64,000 nt of DNA from Conexibacter sp. CPCC 206217 (GCF_030646165.1 NZ_JAUTDO010000011.1:1-64000), one strand, 5' to 3'; shown: positions 36,127 through 44,640, counted from the first letter of the stretch. The notes: generated from the letters alone by a model not told the origin. Numbers and translations are program-made.

Positions 36127-36579
36127 TTAGCGCTTGCGCATGACCGGTTTCGCGAGGTCGATCACAAGGACTTCGCCGTCCAGATCGATGCCAACGTCAC
36201 GGGCGCGGAATCGCTGCGTCCGGTACTCACCGCTGATCTTCATCGGGTCGAGGCCGAAATGGTCCAGGAATCCGCCGACTGTGCCGATGACGCCCGCGTT
36301 TCCGGCCGGCGTGATTCTGTAGCCGGTCACTGGCTCAACGTCGAGGCGAACGGCGATCGCCCTGCTGGTGCGGCTGTAGAACAGCCGGGCGTAGCGCGCC
36401 TTGGCGGACGCCTCATGAGTCATGACAGCCGCATTGAACCGAATCTTCCCGGTGAGACTGCCGCGAGGCGTCACCCGAGGGGTGATCGAGACGATCTCGT
36501 CCCGGCCCCGCTGCCGCAAGCCGCGCCGATCACTACGTCGTGACGATTGCGTTTGGTCGGAGCGACGTGCTGTCTTCAT
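36127..36579 (-). CDS. Hypothetical protein of the element
   Basis: 150 residues from ATG 36579, which has GGAG just upstream and a perfect TATAAT (+ strand ATTATA 36587-36592) behind that; a longer frame starts at 36633. Basic N-terminus, then beta-rich segments (RAIAVRLDVEPVTGYRI, GTVGGFLDHFGLDPMKISGEY, DVGIDLDGEVLVIDL). No family recognised. Confidence 0.6.
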   Translation of the reverse strand: MKTARRSDQTQSSRRSDRRGLRQRGRDEIVSITPRVTPRGSLTGKIRFNAAVMTHEASAKARYARLFYSRTSRAIAVRLDVEPVTGYRITPAGNAGVIGTVGGFLDHFGLDPMKISGEYRTQRFRARDVGIDLDGEVLVIDLAKPVMRKR

Positions 36580-36584
36580 GCTCC

Positions 36585-36592
36585 GTATTATA
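36585..36592 (-). promoter_or_regulatory. TATAAT -10 box
   Basis: Minus-strand TATAAT stands about 8 nt before the ATG of the hypothetical gene ending at 36127, unusually AT-rich for this genome. The leader would be very short. Confidence 0.5.
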
Positions 36593-36617
36593 GAGCTATA
36601 CTCCCGCAGGGCCAAGC

Positions 36618-36797
36618 CTAGCGCGGCCGCCATTGGCCGATTTCACCTCGCACTCTCGCCGTCAGCAGCCTGAGCGGCTCAACCCCGATCTGCTCCGCCA
36701 GCTTCTCGACGGTCTGGAGTGTCAGGTTGCGCTCGCCGCGCTCCAGCGCTTCCCCAGCGTGGGCCGAATTCGGTGAGAACCTCCGAACACTCTGCCT
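36618..36797 (-). pseudogene. Truncated XRE HTH gene
   Basis: The minus-strand frame between stops at 36798-36800 and 36618-36620 encodes EALERGERNLTLQTVEKL and then AEQIGVEPLRLL, the second half of an XRE domain. No start codon is available and the first two helices are missing or scrambled (FSPNSAHAGE). It is in the same frame as the membrane-protein gene upstream. I call it a decayed regulator. Confidence 0.6.
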
Positions 36798-37385
36798 CTA
36801 GGTCGAGAGCGGGACGCGTGGAAGAGGTCGCGCGGTTCTCGCAAGGAGCGTCAAGCTCCCGATAGAGACAGCCAGTGTCACGACAGCTTCAATCACGACG
36901 ACCGGGTTCAGCATCTCATCAAGCCGGGCGGCAGCCACGAACCAGGACATGGCTTCGGCTGTCGTCCAGATGAACACCGCAGTCAAGCCGAGCAGTCGGA
37001 TGTACGGATGCCTCGCTCTGCGCACGATGCCTACCACCAGGAGGCTCATGAGCGCCATGAAGAGGAGGTAGTTCGGGATGGCGAGGGAGCGGGAGCCGGG
37101 GCTCCATAGCTGTGCCGCTGGCAGAACCGCGCGCCCAGCAGCTACCCCTACCCAGTAGTGCGTGTGGTCGCTGTCGGACGCTGGGCGCGAGGCGTTGTGC
37201 CACGGCACAGCACAAGAAGGGTCAAGAAAGCACGGCGGATAACGACGTTGGAAGCTCTGAAAGTCGTCGCAAACAACCCAGCACTTGGCGTACACATCGG
37301 TCCGATAAGAATTAAATGCCGACCACGCCAATAGCGTACATATACCTACAACACTGACCGAAATAGCAGTAGCAATGTACTTCAC
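36798..37385 (-). CDS. Membrane protein of unknown function (element cargo)
   Basis: 195 residues. One N-terminal helix (about 4-22), an extracellular Cys-containing loop (CWVVCDD, PPCFLDPSC), then three helices (about 105-122, 130-150, 160-182). The paired Cys suggest disulfides outside. No family recognised. It lies 23 nt downstream of the secreted SH3 protein gene, so the two may be co-transcribed. Confidence 0.6.
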   Translation of the reverse strand: MKYIATAISVSVVGICTLLAWSAFNSYRTDVYAKCWVVCDDFQSFQRRYPPCFLDPSCAVPWHNASRPASDSDHTHYWVGVAAGRAVLPAAQLWSPGSRSLAIPNYLLFMALMSLLVVGIVRRARHPYIRLLGLTAVFIWTTAEAMSWFVAAARLDEMLNPVVVIEAVVTLAVSIGSLTLLARTARPLPRVPLST

Positions 37386-37408
37386 TACTACATTCTACAC
37401 CCGCCGAC

Positions 37409-38833
37409 TCACGGGTTCCAGCTCCGTGCGCCACGCGGACACTTGCCGGATTGGATGGGCGGATCGTTCATCTTGTCATGAAAATTGATCCACACGTCCT
37501 CGTGATTCATCTTGCTGTAGTTGCAGACTATGATCTGCTTCCGGATATTGCGGTCACGCGGGTTGGGATAGTGACGAACCGTGTCGAAAAGCCCATGTTG
37601 GATGCTCGCGTGGTTGTACCCGGCAGTTGTTTCGCCTGCCAGAACAACAAACGTATGGCCCCGATCAGCTGCGAGCCACTTCGCGAGCTGAAGCGAAGCG
37701 GTTGCGCTGTCGGGACATTTTGCATCAGCGTAGTCCTCGACATCGCCGGGATCGAACAGGAGGATATAGTTGATTTGCGGTATCCACGCCGGACGCTGCT
37801 TCAGCAGCGCGAACGGCAGATTGCGAGGCTTGCTCCATGCCGCGACGGTGGTGATGCGAGTATTGCCTACTACACCACTGAAGTTGCCAGGATTTGGACT
37901 GCACTTTCCGCGTGTGTCCCAGTCCCGCTGGTTAAAGACTTTGGTCGCTTTGAACGGGACGTTCTTGTTGAGATGACCGCCGTTGTAGTCAATCTTCGTA
38001 CCGTTGTATGGCGAATAGTAAAGCGACCCACCGTCAATGAGACGCGGGGCGGCGCCCGACGTGCTACCACTCCCTCCACTCGAACCGCCACCCTGGCTGT
38101 CCTGCTGGATACCGCCCCCGACCGGGTTGCCGTCGCAGGTATTTTCGCCCGGCGTCGGCTGGTTCGCTACCGCACCGTCGTTGATGTAGTGGGCATTGAC
38201 CCAGCCCTCGCCGATGTTCGGGCGAGTCAGATTTCGCACGTAGCTCCACCACGTATTTCCGTACGGCCCGACTGCCTCGCCATAGGCGCCGCAGATCAGC
38301 TGCACTTGATCGCCGTTGTAGACGCCGACGCCTGGAGCTTGCGCCGTGTCGCCCCAGCTCGGCGAGCGTCGGTAGTAGATGCCGCCGTCCGCGTTGAAGA
38401 CGGAGAAGACAAGATTCGCGCCGCCCGGGGCGGGGTCAGGAGCTGGTGCGGGGTCTGGTGGTGGAGGAGGCGGTGCAGCGCCACAGTTCGGGATCCCGTA
38501 CTTGGCGGTCAGCTCGCCTTCGGAGTGGTAGGAGCTGTCGTCCCAATATGAGGCGTAGTAGCCGGTGATGCCGGCCGGCGAGGTTACGTAGAACCAGACG
38601 TTGACGTTGCCGATCGTCTGTCCGTATGTGAAGCAGTGGAAGTCCGGACTCGTGCCCTCGCCCATCCAGCCTCGCGCAGGCTGCGAGGTGTCGGGCGTCG
38701 GCCGGATCAGGACGCCGTCTATGCCCGTGCCGTGAATGTGAATCGGGGCCGAGATGGCGAGCGCATTGGTGCTCGATCCGAGCGCGACCAGACCAACGAC
38801 TATGGCGGCCAGCAGAGCACGGGAATAGCCCAT
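37409..38833 (-). CDS. Secreted SH3-domain protein with hydrolase-like C-terminus
   Basis: 474 residues. A signal peptide (about 1-26, ending NALA-ISA) precedes two SH3b-like modules: GVLIRPTPDTSQPARGWMGEG near 40, and GGIYYRRSPSWGDTAQ near 150. Pro-rich and Gly/Ser linkers separate them. The C-terminal half (about 270-474) has a strand-rich pattern (NYILLFDPGD, HTFVVLAGETTAGYNH, IIVCNYSKM) that could be an esterase or alpha/beta-hydrolase fold, but no catalytic triad is certain. Probably exported and wall-associated. Confidence 0.68.
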   Translation of the reverse strand: MGYSRALLAAIVVGLVALGSSTNALAISAPIHIHGTGIDGVLIRPTPDTSQPARGWMGEGTSPDFHCFTYGQTIGNVNVWFYVTSPAGITGYYASYWDDSSYHSEGELTAKYGIPNCGAAPPPPPPDPAPAPDPAPGGANLVFSVFNADGGIYYRRSPSWGDTAQAPGVGVYNGDQVQLICGAYGEAVGPYGNTWWSYVRNLTRPNIGEGWVNAHYINDGAVANQPTPGENTCDGNPVGGGIQQDSQGGGSSGGSGSTSGAAPRLIDGGSLYYSPYNGTKIDYNGGHLNKNVPFKATKVFNQRDWDTRGKCSPNPGNFSGVVGNTRITTVAAWSKPRNLPFALLKQRPAWIPQINYILLFDPGDVEDYADAKCPDSATASLQLAKWLAADRGHTFVVLAGETTAGYNHASIQHGLFDTVRHYPNPRDRNIRKQIIVCNYSKMNHEDVWINFHDKMNDPPIQSGKCPRGARSWNP

Positions 38834-39097
38834 CGTATCCTCGCCTTCTTCCGGGGGATTCGTGGCCGTGGGGCCATTCCTTGTATTTGCCCAAGATATC
38901 GAGCTTTGGATACGAGTACAAGGACGTTTCTCAAGGCTCCGACCGGAATCGGCCCCTCGGGCCTTGACGCCAGCGGTACGTTCCTCCTCCTCAAAAAGCG
39001 GCCCCGGCGACGAGGTTCAGTCGTCACCGGGGCCCGGCACAGGAGGTTCAGGCTCCCATGCAGTTCCAGCGTATCCCGCGTCGACTGCCCCTGCGCG

Positions 39098-39406
39098 ATG
39101 TCTAGGGCACACTCGCGGCACCATCAAGCGATCGCAGTGCCGACGCCCGAGGACGACGGCCAGGTGCAGGCGCTGCTGCTGGCCGTGCTGCTCGACCGCT
39201 ACCCGGCTCCGTCGACCACGGAGGAGTTGGTCCTCGAGTTCGCGGACGACCCGGACGACTTCGGCCAGCGCGATGAGGTCATGCGGGCGGTGCGCGATCT
39301 GGCGAAAGCCGGGCTGCTGCACCGCTATCCGACCGTTCACGGACACCGCGTGTTCGTGTTCCCGACCCGGGCCGCAATGTACTACGCCGAGTTGCCGGCG
39401 ATATGA
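39098..39406 (+). CDS. Small winged-helix-like protein
   Basis: 102 residues from ATG 39098. The helical pattern ALLLAVLLDRYPAPSTTEELVLEF, MRAVRDLAKAGLLHRY, and a strand pair HGHRVFVFPTRAAMYY looks like a winged helix. It overlaps the next gene by ATGA. Likely a small DNA-binding pair with the RHH protein. Confidence 0.6.
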   Translation: MSRAHSRHHQAIAVPTPEDDGQVQALLLAVLLDRYPAPSTTEELVLEFADDPDDFGQRDEVMRAVRDLAKAGLLHRYPTVHGHRVFVFPTRAAMYYAELPAI

Positions 39407-39663
39407 AGGGGCGACCCGGACAGCGGCCGCTGCATACGACAACGGTGCGCTTTGACGACGAACTGTGGAATCGAATCTGCCTCTATGCCGATGTGCTGGG
39501 CGTTGCTAATGCGGCGCTGATTCGCGCGGCGGTGCGCGAATACCTCACTCGCATAGAGGCCGACCGCCAACTTGGCTGGTCGCTGCGAGAACAGGTTGCG
39601 AAGCTCCTGGTACGGGTGAGGCGCATCGAGAAGGCCGTCTATGGCGACGGTGGGGCAACGTGA
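39403..39663 (+). CDS. Ribbon-helix-helix (CopG-like) protein
   Basis: 86 residues. HTTTVRFDDELWNRICLYADVLG-like strand and first helix, then NAALIRAAVREYLTRIEAD is a typical RHH fold with a C-terminal helical tail. Start overlaps the upstream gene. Likely autoregulator or plasmid-type control protein. Confidence 0.7.
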   Translation: MKGRPGQRPLHTTTVRFDDELWNRICLYADVLGVANAALIRAAVREYLTRIEADRQLGWSLREQVAKLLVRVRRIEKAVYGDGGAT

Positions 39664-39929
39664 TGGTCTCCAATTCGGCAGATTGTTCTGCGGCGTTCGT
39701 AGGGTTGCTGTTTGACTCAGCATCCGAAACAGTCGTAGCGTGTTCGACCGCACCCGCGCGGGCCATCCCCCAGCCCGCAGCGGCAGGGGCGGGGCAGGAG
39801 CTGGCATCGCAGGCGTCTGGCTCGCGTACGCGCAGTAGACCCCCCTCAAGCGCTGCGCTTATCGCCGACGCAGACACCGATTCGGTTGCTGTCCGCCCCG
39901 GTGCCATCCCCTCGAACCCAACGGTCAGG

Positions 39930-40163
39930 TCAGCTGCGGACGATCTGCGACACCCGCTGGTGGCTCATGCCGAAGATGCGCGCGATGGCTTTCATGGGGA
40001 GGCCATCGCGGTACGCCTGTCGGATGGCCTCATCTCGCTCCAACCGGAGCGTTTCTCCGGCCTGCGCCAGCTCTTCCTCGCGCCGAGCGTAGCCCTCGGC
40101 GAATGCCGTCAGACGGTCGCTGGCTTCTGGCGCTCTGCGTTGGGGTCGGACGATCTAAGGCAT
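39930..40163 (-). pseudogene. Small HTH gene interrupted by TAG at codon 3
   Basis: ATG 40163 is followed by CCT and an in-frame TAG (40157-40155). After it the frame continues for 74 codons to TGA 39930-39932. The product has a helical stretch (EGYARREEELAQAGETLRLE) and an HTH like those of resolvases (AIRQAYRDGLPMKAIARI, FGMSHQRVSQIVRS). The intact coding pattern beyond the stop suggests a recent amber mutation. A short version from an internal TTG is possible. Confidence 0.6.
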
Positions 40164-40294
40164 CGTGCGCAGTATTCCTGCTAGTCGGTTAGCATGAATG
40201 TCAGTCCCCTATATCTCGGGGCAGACGCGGCCGGCGCTCCGTGTTGGCGCTTCGGTCGTGTTTGCCTGCCCTCTTCCTCCAAAGGAGCCGCCCC

Positions 40295-41347
40295 GTGCCC
40301 CTGGCCGCCCGCCGCTGGCTGTCTGCCGTTGCCGTCATGTTGCTGGTGCTCGCCGGCGGAAGTGCTTCGGCCGCCGCGATCGACACCACGCCGCCGACCA
40401 TCGAGATGGTGTTTCCGAAAAACGGCCAGCATGTCGAGCAGTACTCCGAGCTGAAGCCGGAAGTCAGGTGCGAGGACGAACCGGGCGGCTCAGGGGTAGC
40501 GAGATGCGGCAGACCAACCGGTCTGGATACCGTCAGACTCGGCGAGCACAGCTACCTGGTGCTGGCCGCCGATGTCGCGGGCAACGAGACAGAGGCGCGG
40601 TTCTCCTACTTCGTGGATGCGCCGGACGAAACGCCGGGGCACCTTTCAGACCTGAGACCGGTGGTGCAGAACGGCATCGTGAGATTGTGGTTTCGCCTCG
40701 ATCACAAGTCCGACGTGCAGGTCTCAACGTTCCAGATTCGCGGCGGCGTACTGCGCGGTAGACGCTGCGTCAAGCCGGGCAGAACGTCTGCGAGAGGCAG
40801 ACGCTGCGATCTCCAACTCGGCCCGCCCGCCTACGAGTGGGCACTTCCAGCGCGTAAGGGCTTCGTCTGGTTCCCCGGACGGTTCGAGCCGGGGCGCTAC
40901 CGGTTGACGTTGGAGGTGATCCTGAACTGGCACGGCGCCTGGTCGAGAACAAGAGCCGAAATCGGGTCACGAGCAAGCGTTGATATCCGGGTACCGCCGT
41001 CTGCCAAGTCCCCGAGAGCGAAGACAGCCGCCGCGCCGGTCTGCCGCATTTGGCCCGGAACGCCAAGAGCTGCCGAATCGGTGGACTTCCCCGGTCGGCG
41101 GGCCACGGTGCTGTGGGGCGACTTTCGTTGTCGCAGAGCGGTGAGACTCGCCTGGATGGTCAGCGGCCATGTCCTCGCGCAGCGAATCGTCTACTTCCCC
41201 GACTTCACCTACCGCGTCGCGATCGAGGACACCTGCACGCGTCGACGGCACCCACAGCGGAAGGTCTGGACATCCATGGCGCTGCTCGGGCCGCATGACC
41301 GCGTGCTGGTCAGAGGCGAATCGAGAAAGGTGCTCCCGCCATGCTGA
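40295..41347 (+). CDS. Exported protein: Ig-like domain fused to a Cys-terminal domain
   Basis: 350 residues from GTG 40295, which has AAAGGAG 7 nt upstream. Signal peptide (about 1-28, ending ASAAA). A bacterial Ig-like domain follows (TTPPTIEMVFPKNGQHVEQ, with LVLAADVAGNE) and a middle beta region. The last 100 residues (from APVCRIWPG) are homologous in pattern to the next two proteins: Cys after the start, Cys in GDFRC, Cys in EDTC, and a terminal PPC. The stop TGC-TGA overlaps the next start as ATGCTGA. Confidence 0.7.
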   Translation: MPLAARRWLSAVAVMLLVLAGGSASAAAIDTTPPTIEMVFPKNGQHVEQYSELKPEVRCEDEPGGSGVARCGRPTGLDTVRLGEHSYLVLAADVAGNETEARFSYFVDAPDETPGHLSDLRPVVQNGIVRLWFRLDHKSDVQVSTFQIRGGVLRGRRCVKPGRTSARGRRCDLQLGPPAYEWALPARKGFVWFPGRFEPGRYRLTLEVILNWHGAWSRTRAEIGSRASVDIRVPPSAKSPRAKTAAAPVCRIWPGTPRAAESVDFPGRRATVLWGDFRCRRAVRLAWMVSGHVLAQRIVYFPDFTYRVAIEDTCTRRRHPQRKVWTSMALLGPHDRVLVRGESRKVLPPC

Positions 41348-41760
41348 AGCTGCGGCATGCCGCCGCCTTGAGTGCCGTGATCGGCGGCTTGACCGTGCCC
41401 TTGAGCGGCAGCGCTGTTGCCGCCGCACCGTGTTCGCTGTCTCCGCAGACGCCGAGTTACGTTTTCGGCGACGCCTGGCATCGGGGGATCAAGATGACCG
41501 GGACGTTCCACTGCAACCGCTCGGTGCGCGGCAGATGGGACCTGTCCCTCATGATGAGAACGATCAACGCCGGCGAAGTAGTGCAGGAGCGGGTCAAGCG
41601 CTTTCAGCCCGGCAAGACGTATCACGCCTACGCGATGGTGGCGTGCGTGCGACGCACGATCGGGTGGGAGCCGGTGCTCACGCGGATGCGGCTGCTTGAC
41701 GATCGCGGACGCGTTGTCGCCCGGGTGGATTCGAGCCGATTGGAGCTGGCGCCATGCTGA
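41341..41760 (+). CDS. Exported Cys-terminal paralogue 2
   Basis: 139 residues. A signal peptide (about 1-27, ending AVAAAP) precedes a domain with four Cys: AAPC, GTFHC, MVAC and the last residue in LAPC. Shared blocks with the next protein are a TP turn, WHRGI, the G.F.C block, a T-R-x-x-LLD-RxRV stretch and a LAPC end. ATG lies inside the upstream stop region (ATGCTGA). No family recognised. Confidence 0.7.
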   Translation: MLKLRHAAALSAVIGGLTVPLSGSAVAAAPCSLSPQTPSYVFGDAWHRGIKMTGTFHCNRSVRGRWDLSLMMRTINAGEVVQERVKRFQPGKTYHAYAMVACVRRTIGWEPVLTRMRLLDDRGRVVARVDSSRLELAPC

Positions 41761-42191
41761 GGCGAGCGGTTGTCGCGATGCTGGCGGCCGGGATAACGGC
41801 AGCCGTGACACCACAGGTAGCCGCTTCTGCTGCCGCACCGTGCCGCGTGCACGCGAGCACGCCGCGCTTCCAACCGGGCGACCGTTGGCATCGGGGCATT
41901 TGGCTGGCGGGGTCGTTCCGGTGCAGTCAGCCGGTGCGGGCGCAGTGGCACATCAGCATCGGAATAGAGGGGTCGAGAACACCTGGCGGTGGCACAATAG
42001 CGCCCAAGGTCAAGGTGTTCGAGGCGGGTGTCGTGCATCGGGTCAGAGAACTGCAAGGCTGCATCCTGAGATACATCCACATGTTCAGATACAGCGAGTC
42101 GGATCGCATCTTCACTCGCTTGCAGTTGCTCGATCGGCGGAACCGGGTGCTGGCCGAGGGACGGTCACGGATGGTGCTGGCGCCGTGCTGA
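41754..42191 (+). CDS. Exported Cys-terminal paralogue 3
   Basis: 145 residues. Signal peptide (about 1-27, ending SAAAP), then Cys in AAPC, GSFRC, LQGC and the terminal LAPC, matching paralogue 2 in spacing (WHRGIWLAGSFRC against WHRGIKMTGTFHC). It again overlaps the upstream gene by ATGCTGA. The trio is probably made and exported together. Function unknown. Confidence 0.7.
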   Translation: MLRRAVVAMLAAGITAAVTPQVAASAAAPCRVHASTPRFQPGDRWHRGIWLAGSFRCSQPVRAQWHISIGIEGSRTPGGGTIAPKVKVFEAGVVHRVRELQGCILRYIHMFRYSESDRIFTRLQLLDRRNRVLAEGRSRMVLAPC

Positions 42192-42467
42192 GAGTCCTAG
42201 AGGAGACAGCCGTTCTGACTCCCACAGCTACCCAATGAGACCGGGAGCCGACCGCTGCGTCATGGTCGCTCTTCGGCACCCGGTATGCCGAGTTCGGGCT
42301 TAGATTTCTCTGGTCTTGCCATATCCCAGAGTACGACGATCTTCGCGAAATGAAGTCAAGCTGCACCCCTGCGCACGAGGCCCCATCCTTAGCTAGTGCC
42401 GCAACCCCGCTTGAGCTGCTCTCGCCACATCCTCGAGCGGTCCGGTTCCGGAGGTACGCTGCCTCAG

Positions 42468-42665
42468 ATGAGCGAAGATGCGGTCTATTGCTGCGAGGCG
42501 TGCGGGGAGCCGGTCAACCCCGAGGACGCGGATGTCGTCACCGCGTTTAAGCAGGTCAACTCGACCACGTTCGGTGGCGGCGTCGAGTACCAAGACGGCT
42601 TGGCGGTGCTGTTTCACGAGCACCATTTTCCGTCTGGCACGCGCCGCTACCGGATCGACCGCTGA
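42468..42665 (+). CDS. Small Cys-containing protein
   Basis: 65 residues from ATG 42468 with GGAGG about 13 nt upstream. YCCEACGEPV near the start suggests a metal knuckle or disulfide; the rest is polar with His pairs (HEHHF). It may be a phage-type small protein. No family recognised. Confidence 0.5.
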   Translation: MSEDAVYCCEACGEPVNPEDADVVTAFKQVNSTTFGGGVEYQDGLAVLFHEHHFPSGTRRYRIDR

Positions 42666-42749
42666 CGCCGGCTGGCAGATCTCTGGCGCCGGCAGTAACG
42701 TGCGAGCGATCCGCCGCGACCGTCCTAGTCGTGCGCGAGACTGAGCGTT

Positions 42750-43484
42750 GTGGAAGCTCAAGCTGCTTTTCGGAAGACGCTTGACGAAGCCGCGGACGAC
42801 AAGCGGTCACGTGCAGCGCGTGAGAACGTCTGCCGCCAGCTGGCTTTGGTCTTCCGTGAGGCAGGCCACCAGCTCTGGGTGTACGGCCATCTCATCGGTG
42901 GCGATCGGGTAGCCGGTGACTCGCCGTTCGACTTCGGCAGTGACGGCTTGGTGGGCCTGTCCACGGTCACGCAGATCGGAGGCGAACTGCTGAGTGGAGC
43001 GAACGCGCTGCTCGACCAGGACAACTCCTACGGCGCAGCCGCCCTCATCCGCCAGATGGTCGAGGTCGAATACCTGGCGTGGGCCTTTGCCGAGGATCCC
43101 GACGAGGCTACGACATGGCTTCGGTCGCAACGTGACGAACGTCTGAAGATGTGGCAGCCCCGGCACCTGCGCGAGCGTTCGCAGGGCCGTTTTCGCGGCT
43201 CCGACTACCGCCACCACTGCGAGTTCGGCGGGCATCCAACGCCCACCGGCATGGTGCTACTGCCGTGCCACGCCCGTGGGCCAGCAGTCGAACGGTACGA
43301 GATCGCGCTGCACGGCACGAGCGCCTGGGAATACGTCTCCGTCGCAGCCGAACGGTTCGGCTACGGCGAGCAGGTTCGCTCCGTCGCTGAGGCGACGGGC
43401 CTTACGGAGGCCATCGGGGCGTGGCGGGAAGATGACCGTCTGTGGCACATCCGCAAGCCGGACACGGAGCGCTTCGACCGTTAG
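42750..43484 (+). CDS. Hypothetical protein (possibly DUF5677-like)
   Basis: 244 residues, GTG start. All-helical look; the block LLDQDNSYGAAALIRQMVEVEYLAWAF resembles helical proteins with a conserved Arg-Glu pair, such as DUF5677. No catalytic motif is certain. It is convergent with the next gene. Confidence 0.55.
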   Translation: MEAQAAFRKTLDEAADDKRSRAARENVCRQLALVFREAGHQLWVYGHLIGGDRVAGDSPFDFGSDGLVGLSTVTQIGGELLSGANALLDQDNSYGAAALIRQMVEVEYLAWAFAEDPDEATTWLRSQRDERLKMWQPRHLRERSQGRFRGSDYRHHCEFGGHPTPTGMVLLPCHARGPAVERYEIALHGTSAWEYVSVAAERFGYGEQVRSVAEATGLTEAIGAWREDDRLWHIRKPDTERFDR

Positions 43485-43525
43485 GCGGCGACGCTGCCGG
43501 ACATCCCAAGTTGCCGTCCGGCGTC

Positions 43526-44299
43526 TCAAGCGGTCGATGCGAGGCGCATCACCGCCACGGGGTAGTAGTCCCCGGGCAGCGAGCCGTGGATCTGCATGAC
43601 ATCCCAATCGCGGCTCTCTGCCGGCGCCAGGTGCATCCGAATCAGTGGCGGCTGCTTCGTGATGGTGATCAACCGCTCGCCTCGCCAGTCTTCGGACCTT
43701 TCGTAGTACCGGACCACGGATCCTTCGAGGTAGTCGGGCCGGCACCGTTCCAAATGCAGCTCGACCTTGAACAGAAACCCATCCTCGGTGATCACCCGAA
43801 ACGGCTCGCTTCCGATCACGTGCTCCTTGATCTCGTCTCTTGGGGTCGGGTCATTCATGTAGATCGGCTGGTCCAGGTCGAAACCCAGCTCACGCAGCCG
43901 AGCAGCCCGCTCGCTCGGGATCACCATATCTGGCACCCACTCGTAGTAGCGCTGAGCAAATCGCCGAGCCGACAGTCGCAAGAGCCGCGAAAAGGCTATG
44001 ACCGCCTCATCGAGATCAAACTCATCCCCCATCCAGTCAAAGACGACTTCAGGCAGAGTCTTTCCAAGGGCCGCCGTCACGGCCGCTTCATCGCCTTGCT
44101 CGATCGAGCGACGGATTCGCTTGCGTTGCTGGTAGTACCGCCCGTGGGCCGTGGCCGTGGACAGCCGCATCTGTGCGGCCACCTGTGGGAGAGCCTCGCG
44201 AAGTGGCTTCCCGCCGCGGGCTTCGGCTTGGACGCGCTGAAAGACGCTGGCGGCGTTGTCAGCTTGCGGTGATCGCTCCGGCGCTACTGCGTTCTTCAC
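43526..44299 (-). CDS. HTH-containing hypothetical protein
   Basis: 257 residues from GTG 44299. N-terminal helices with PLREALPQVAAQMRLSTATAHGRY look like an HTH; the rest includes FDLDQPIYMND and late strands with no known motif. The GTG is only 7 nt after a perfect -10 box, so the message is likely leaderless; upstream in-frame ATG 44374 lies before the promoter and is rejected. Confidence 0.6.
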   Translation of the reverse strand: MKNAVAPERSPQADNAASVFQRVQAEARGGKPLREALPQVAAQMRLSTATAHGRYYQQRKRIRRSIEQGDEAAVTAALGKTLPEVVFDWMGDEFDLDEAVIAFSRLLRLSARRFAQRYYEWVPDMVIPSERAARLRELGFDLDQPIYMNDPTPRDEIKEHVIGSEPFRVITEDGFLFKVELHLERCRPDYLEGSVVRYYERSEDWRGERLITITKQPPLIRMHLAPAESRDWDVMQIHGSLPGDYYPVAVMRLASTA

Positions 44300-44306
44300 C
44301 AAGACT

Positions 44307-44334
44307 ATTATCGACAACCATCGAATTGAGTCAA
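44307..44334 (-). promoter_or_regulatory. Sigma-70-like promoter for a leaderless gene
   Basis: On the minus strand, TTGACT (44334-44329) is followed after 16 nt by GATAAT (44312-44307). The start codon GTG is 7 nt beyond, where transcription should begin. Confidence 0.65.
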
Positions 44335-44386
44335 GTGTGCCCCTGGCGCCACACGGCGGTACCGGCTCCAGCAAACGGCTCCATGA

Positions 44387-44533
44387 CTATGCCTGTCGGC
44401 GTTTCGGCGGACGGTCACGCCAGCGCAGGTAGAGCGACAGCATCTCGTCGCCCCACGCCGGGAGGTTGCGCCAGACGTAGACGACGGCCCACGCAACCCC
44501 TCCTGTAGCGACTGCCGACACAACGGAATCCAT
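44387..44533 (-). CDS. Small membrane protein (possible)
   Basis: 48 residues: MDSVVSAVATGGVAWAVVYV forms one membrane helix, followed by an amphipathic, basic end (RWRDRPPKRRQA). There is no clear ribosome site. The hydrophobic then basic pattern, as expected of a membrane microprotein, supports it only modestly. Confidence 0.4.
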   Translation of the reverse strand: MDSVVSAVATGGVAWAVVYVWRNLPAWGDEMLSLYLRWRDRPPKRRQA

Positions 44534-44584
44534 GGACAAAGCGTACGGATATGTCCCGCGCGATCTCTACCCTTGAGGGCCAGC

Positions 44585-44640
44585 ATTTCGCATGGATTCC
44601 GCATCGAATCGGCTGCAAATCGCATAGATTTCGCATGCCA
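44585..44640. repeat. Four CGCAT repeats in helical phase
   Basis: CGCAT occurs at 44589, 44600, 44621 and 44632, so the steps are 11, 21 and 11 bp, about one or two DNA turns. The flanks are AT-rich (ATTTCGCATGGATTCCGCAT, then AAATCGCATAGATTTCGCAT). Such phased arrays are typical of binding sites for regulators or replication initiators. The rest of 44534-44726 shows no gene. Confidence 0.55.

Noticed and set aside
36618..36797. Complete XRE gene
   Set aside because: No start codon exists in the open frame and the first helices are missing, so it is listed as a pseudogene.
39660..40184. Plus-strand frame of 174 codons
   Set aside because: It is antisense to the HTH pseudogene, whose minus-strand reading has a clear HTH; the plus reading has no pattern.
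44581..44640. CRISPR array
   Set aside because: The repeats are 5-8 bp with 11- or 21-bp steps; there are no long identical repeats, unique spacers or cas genes.
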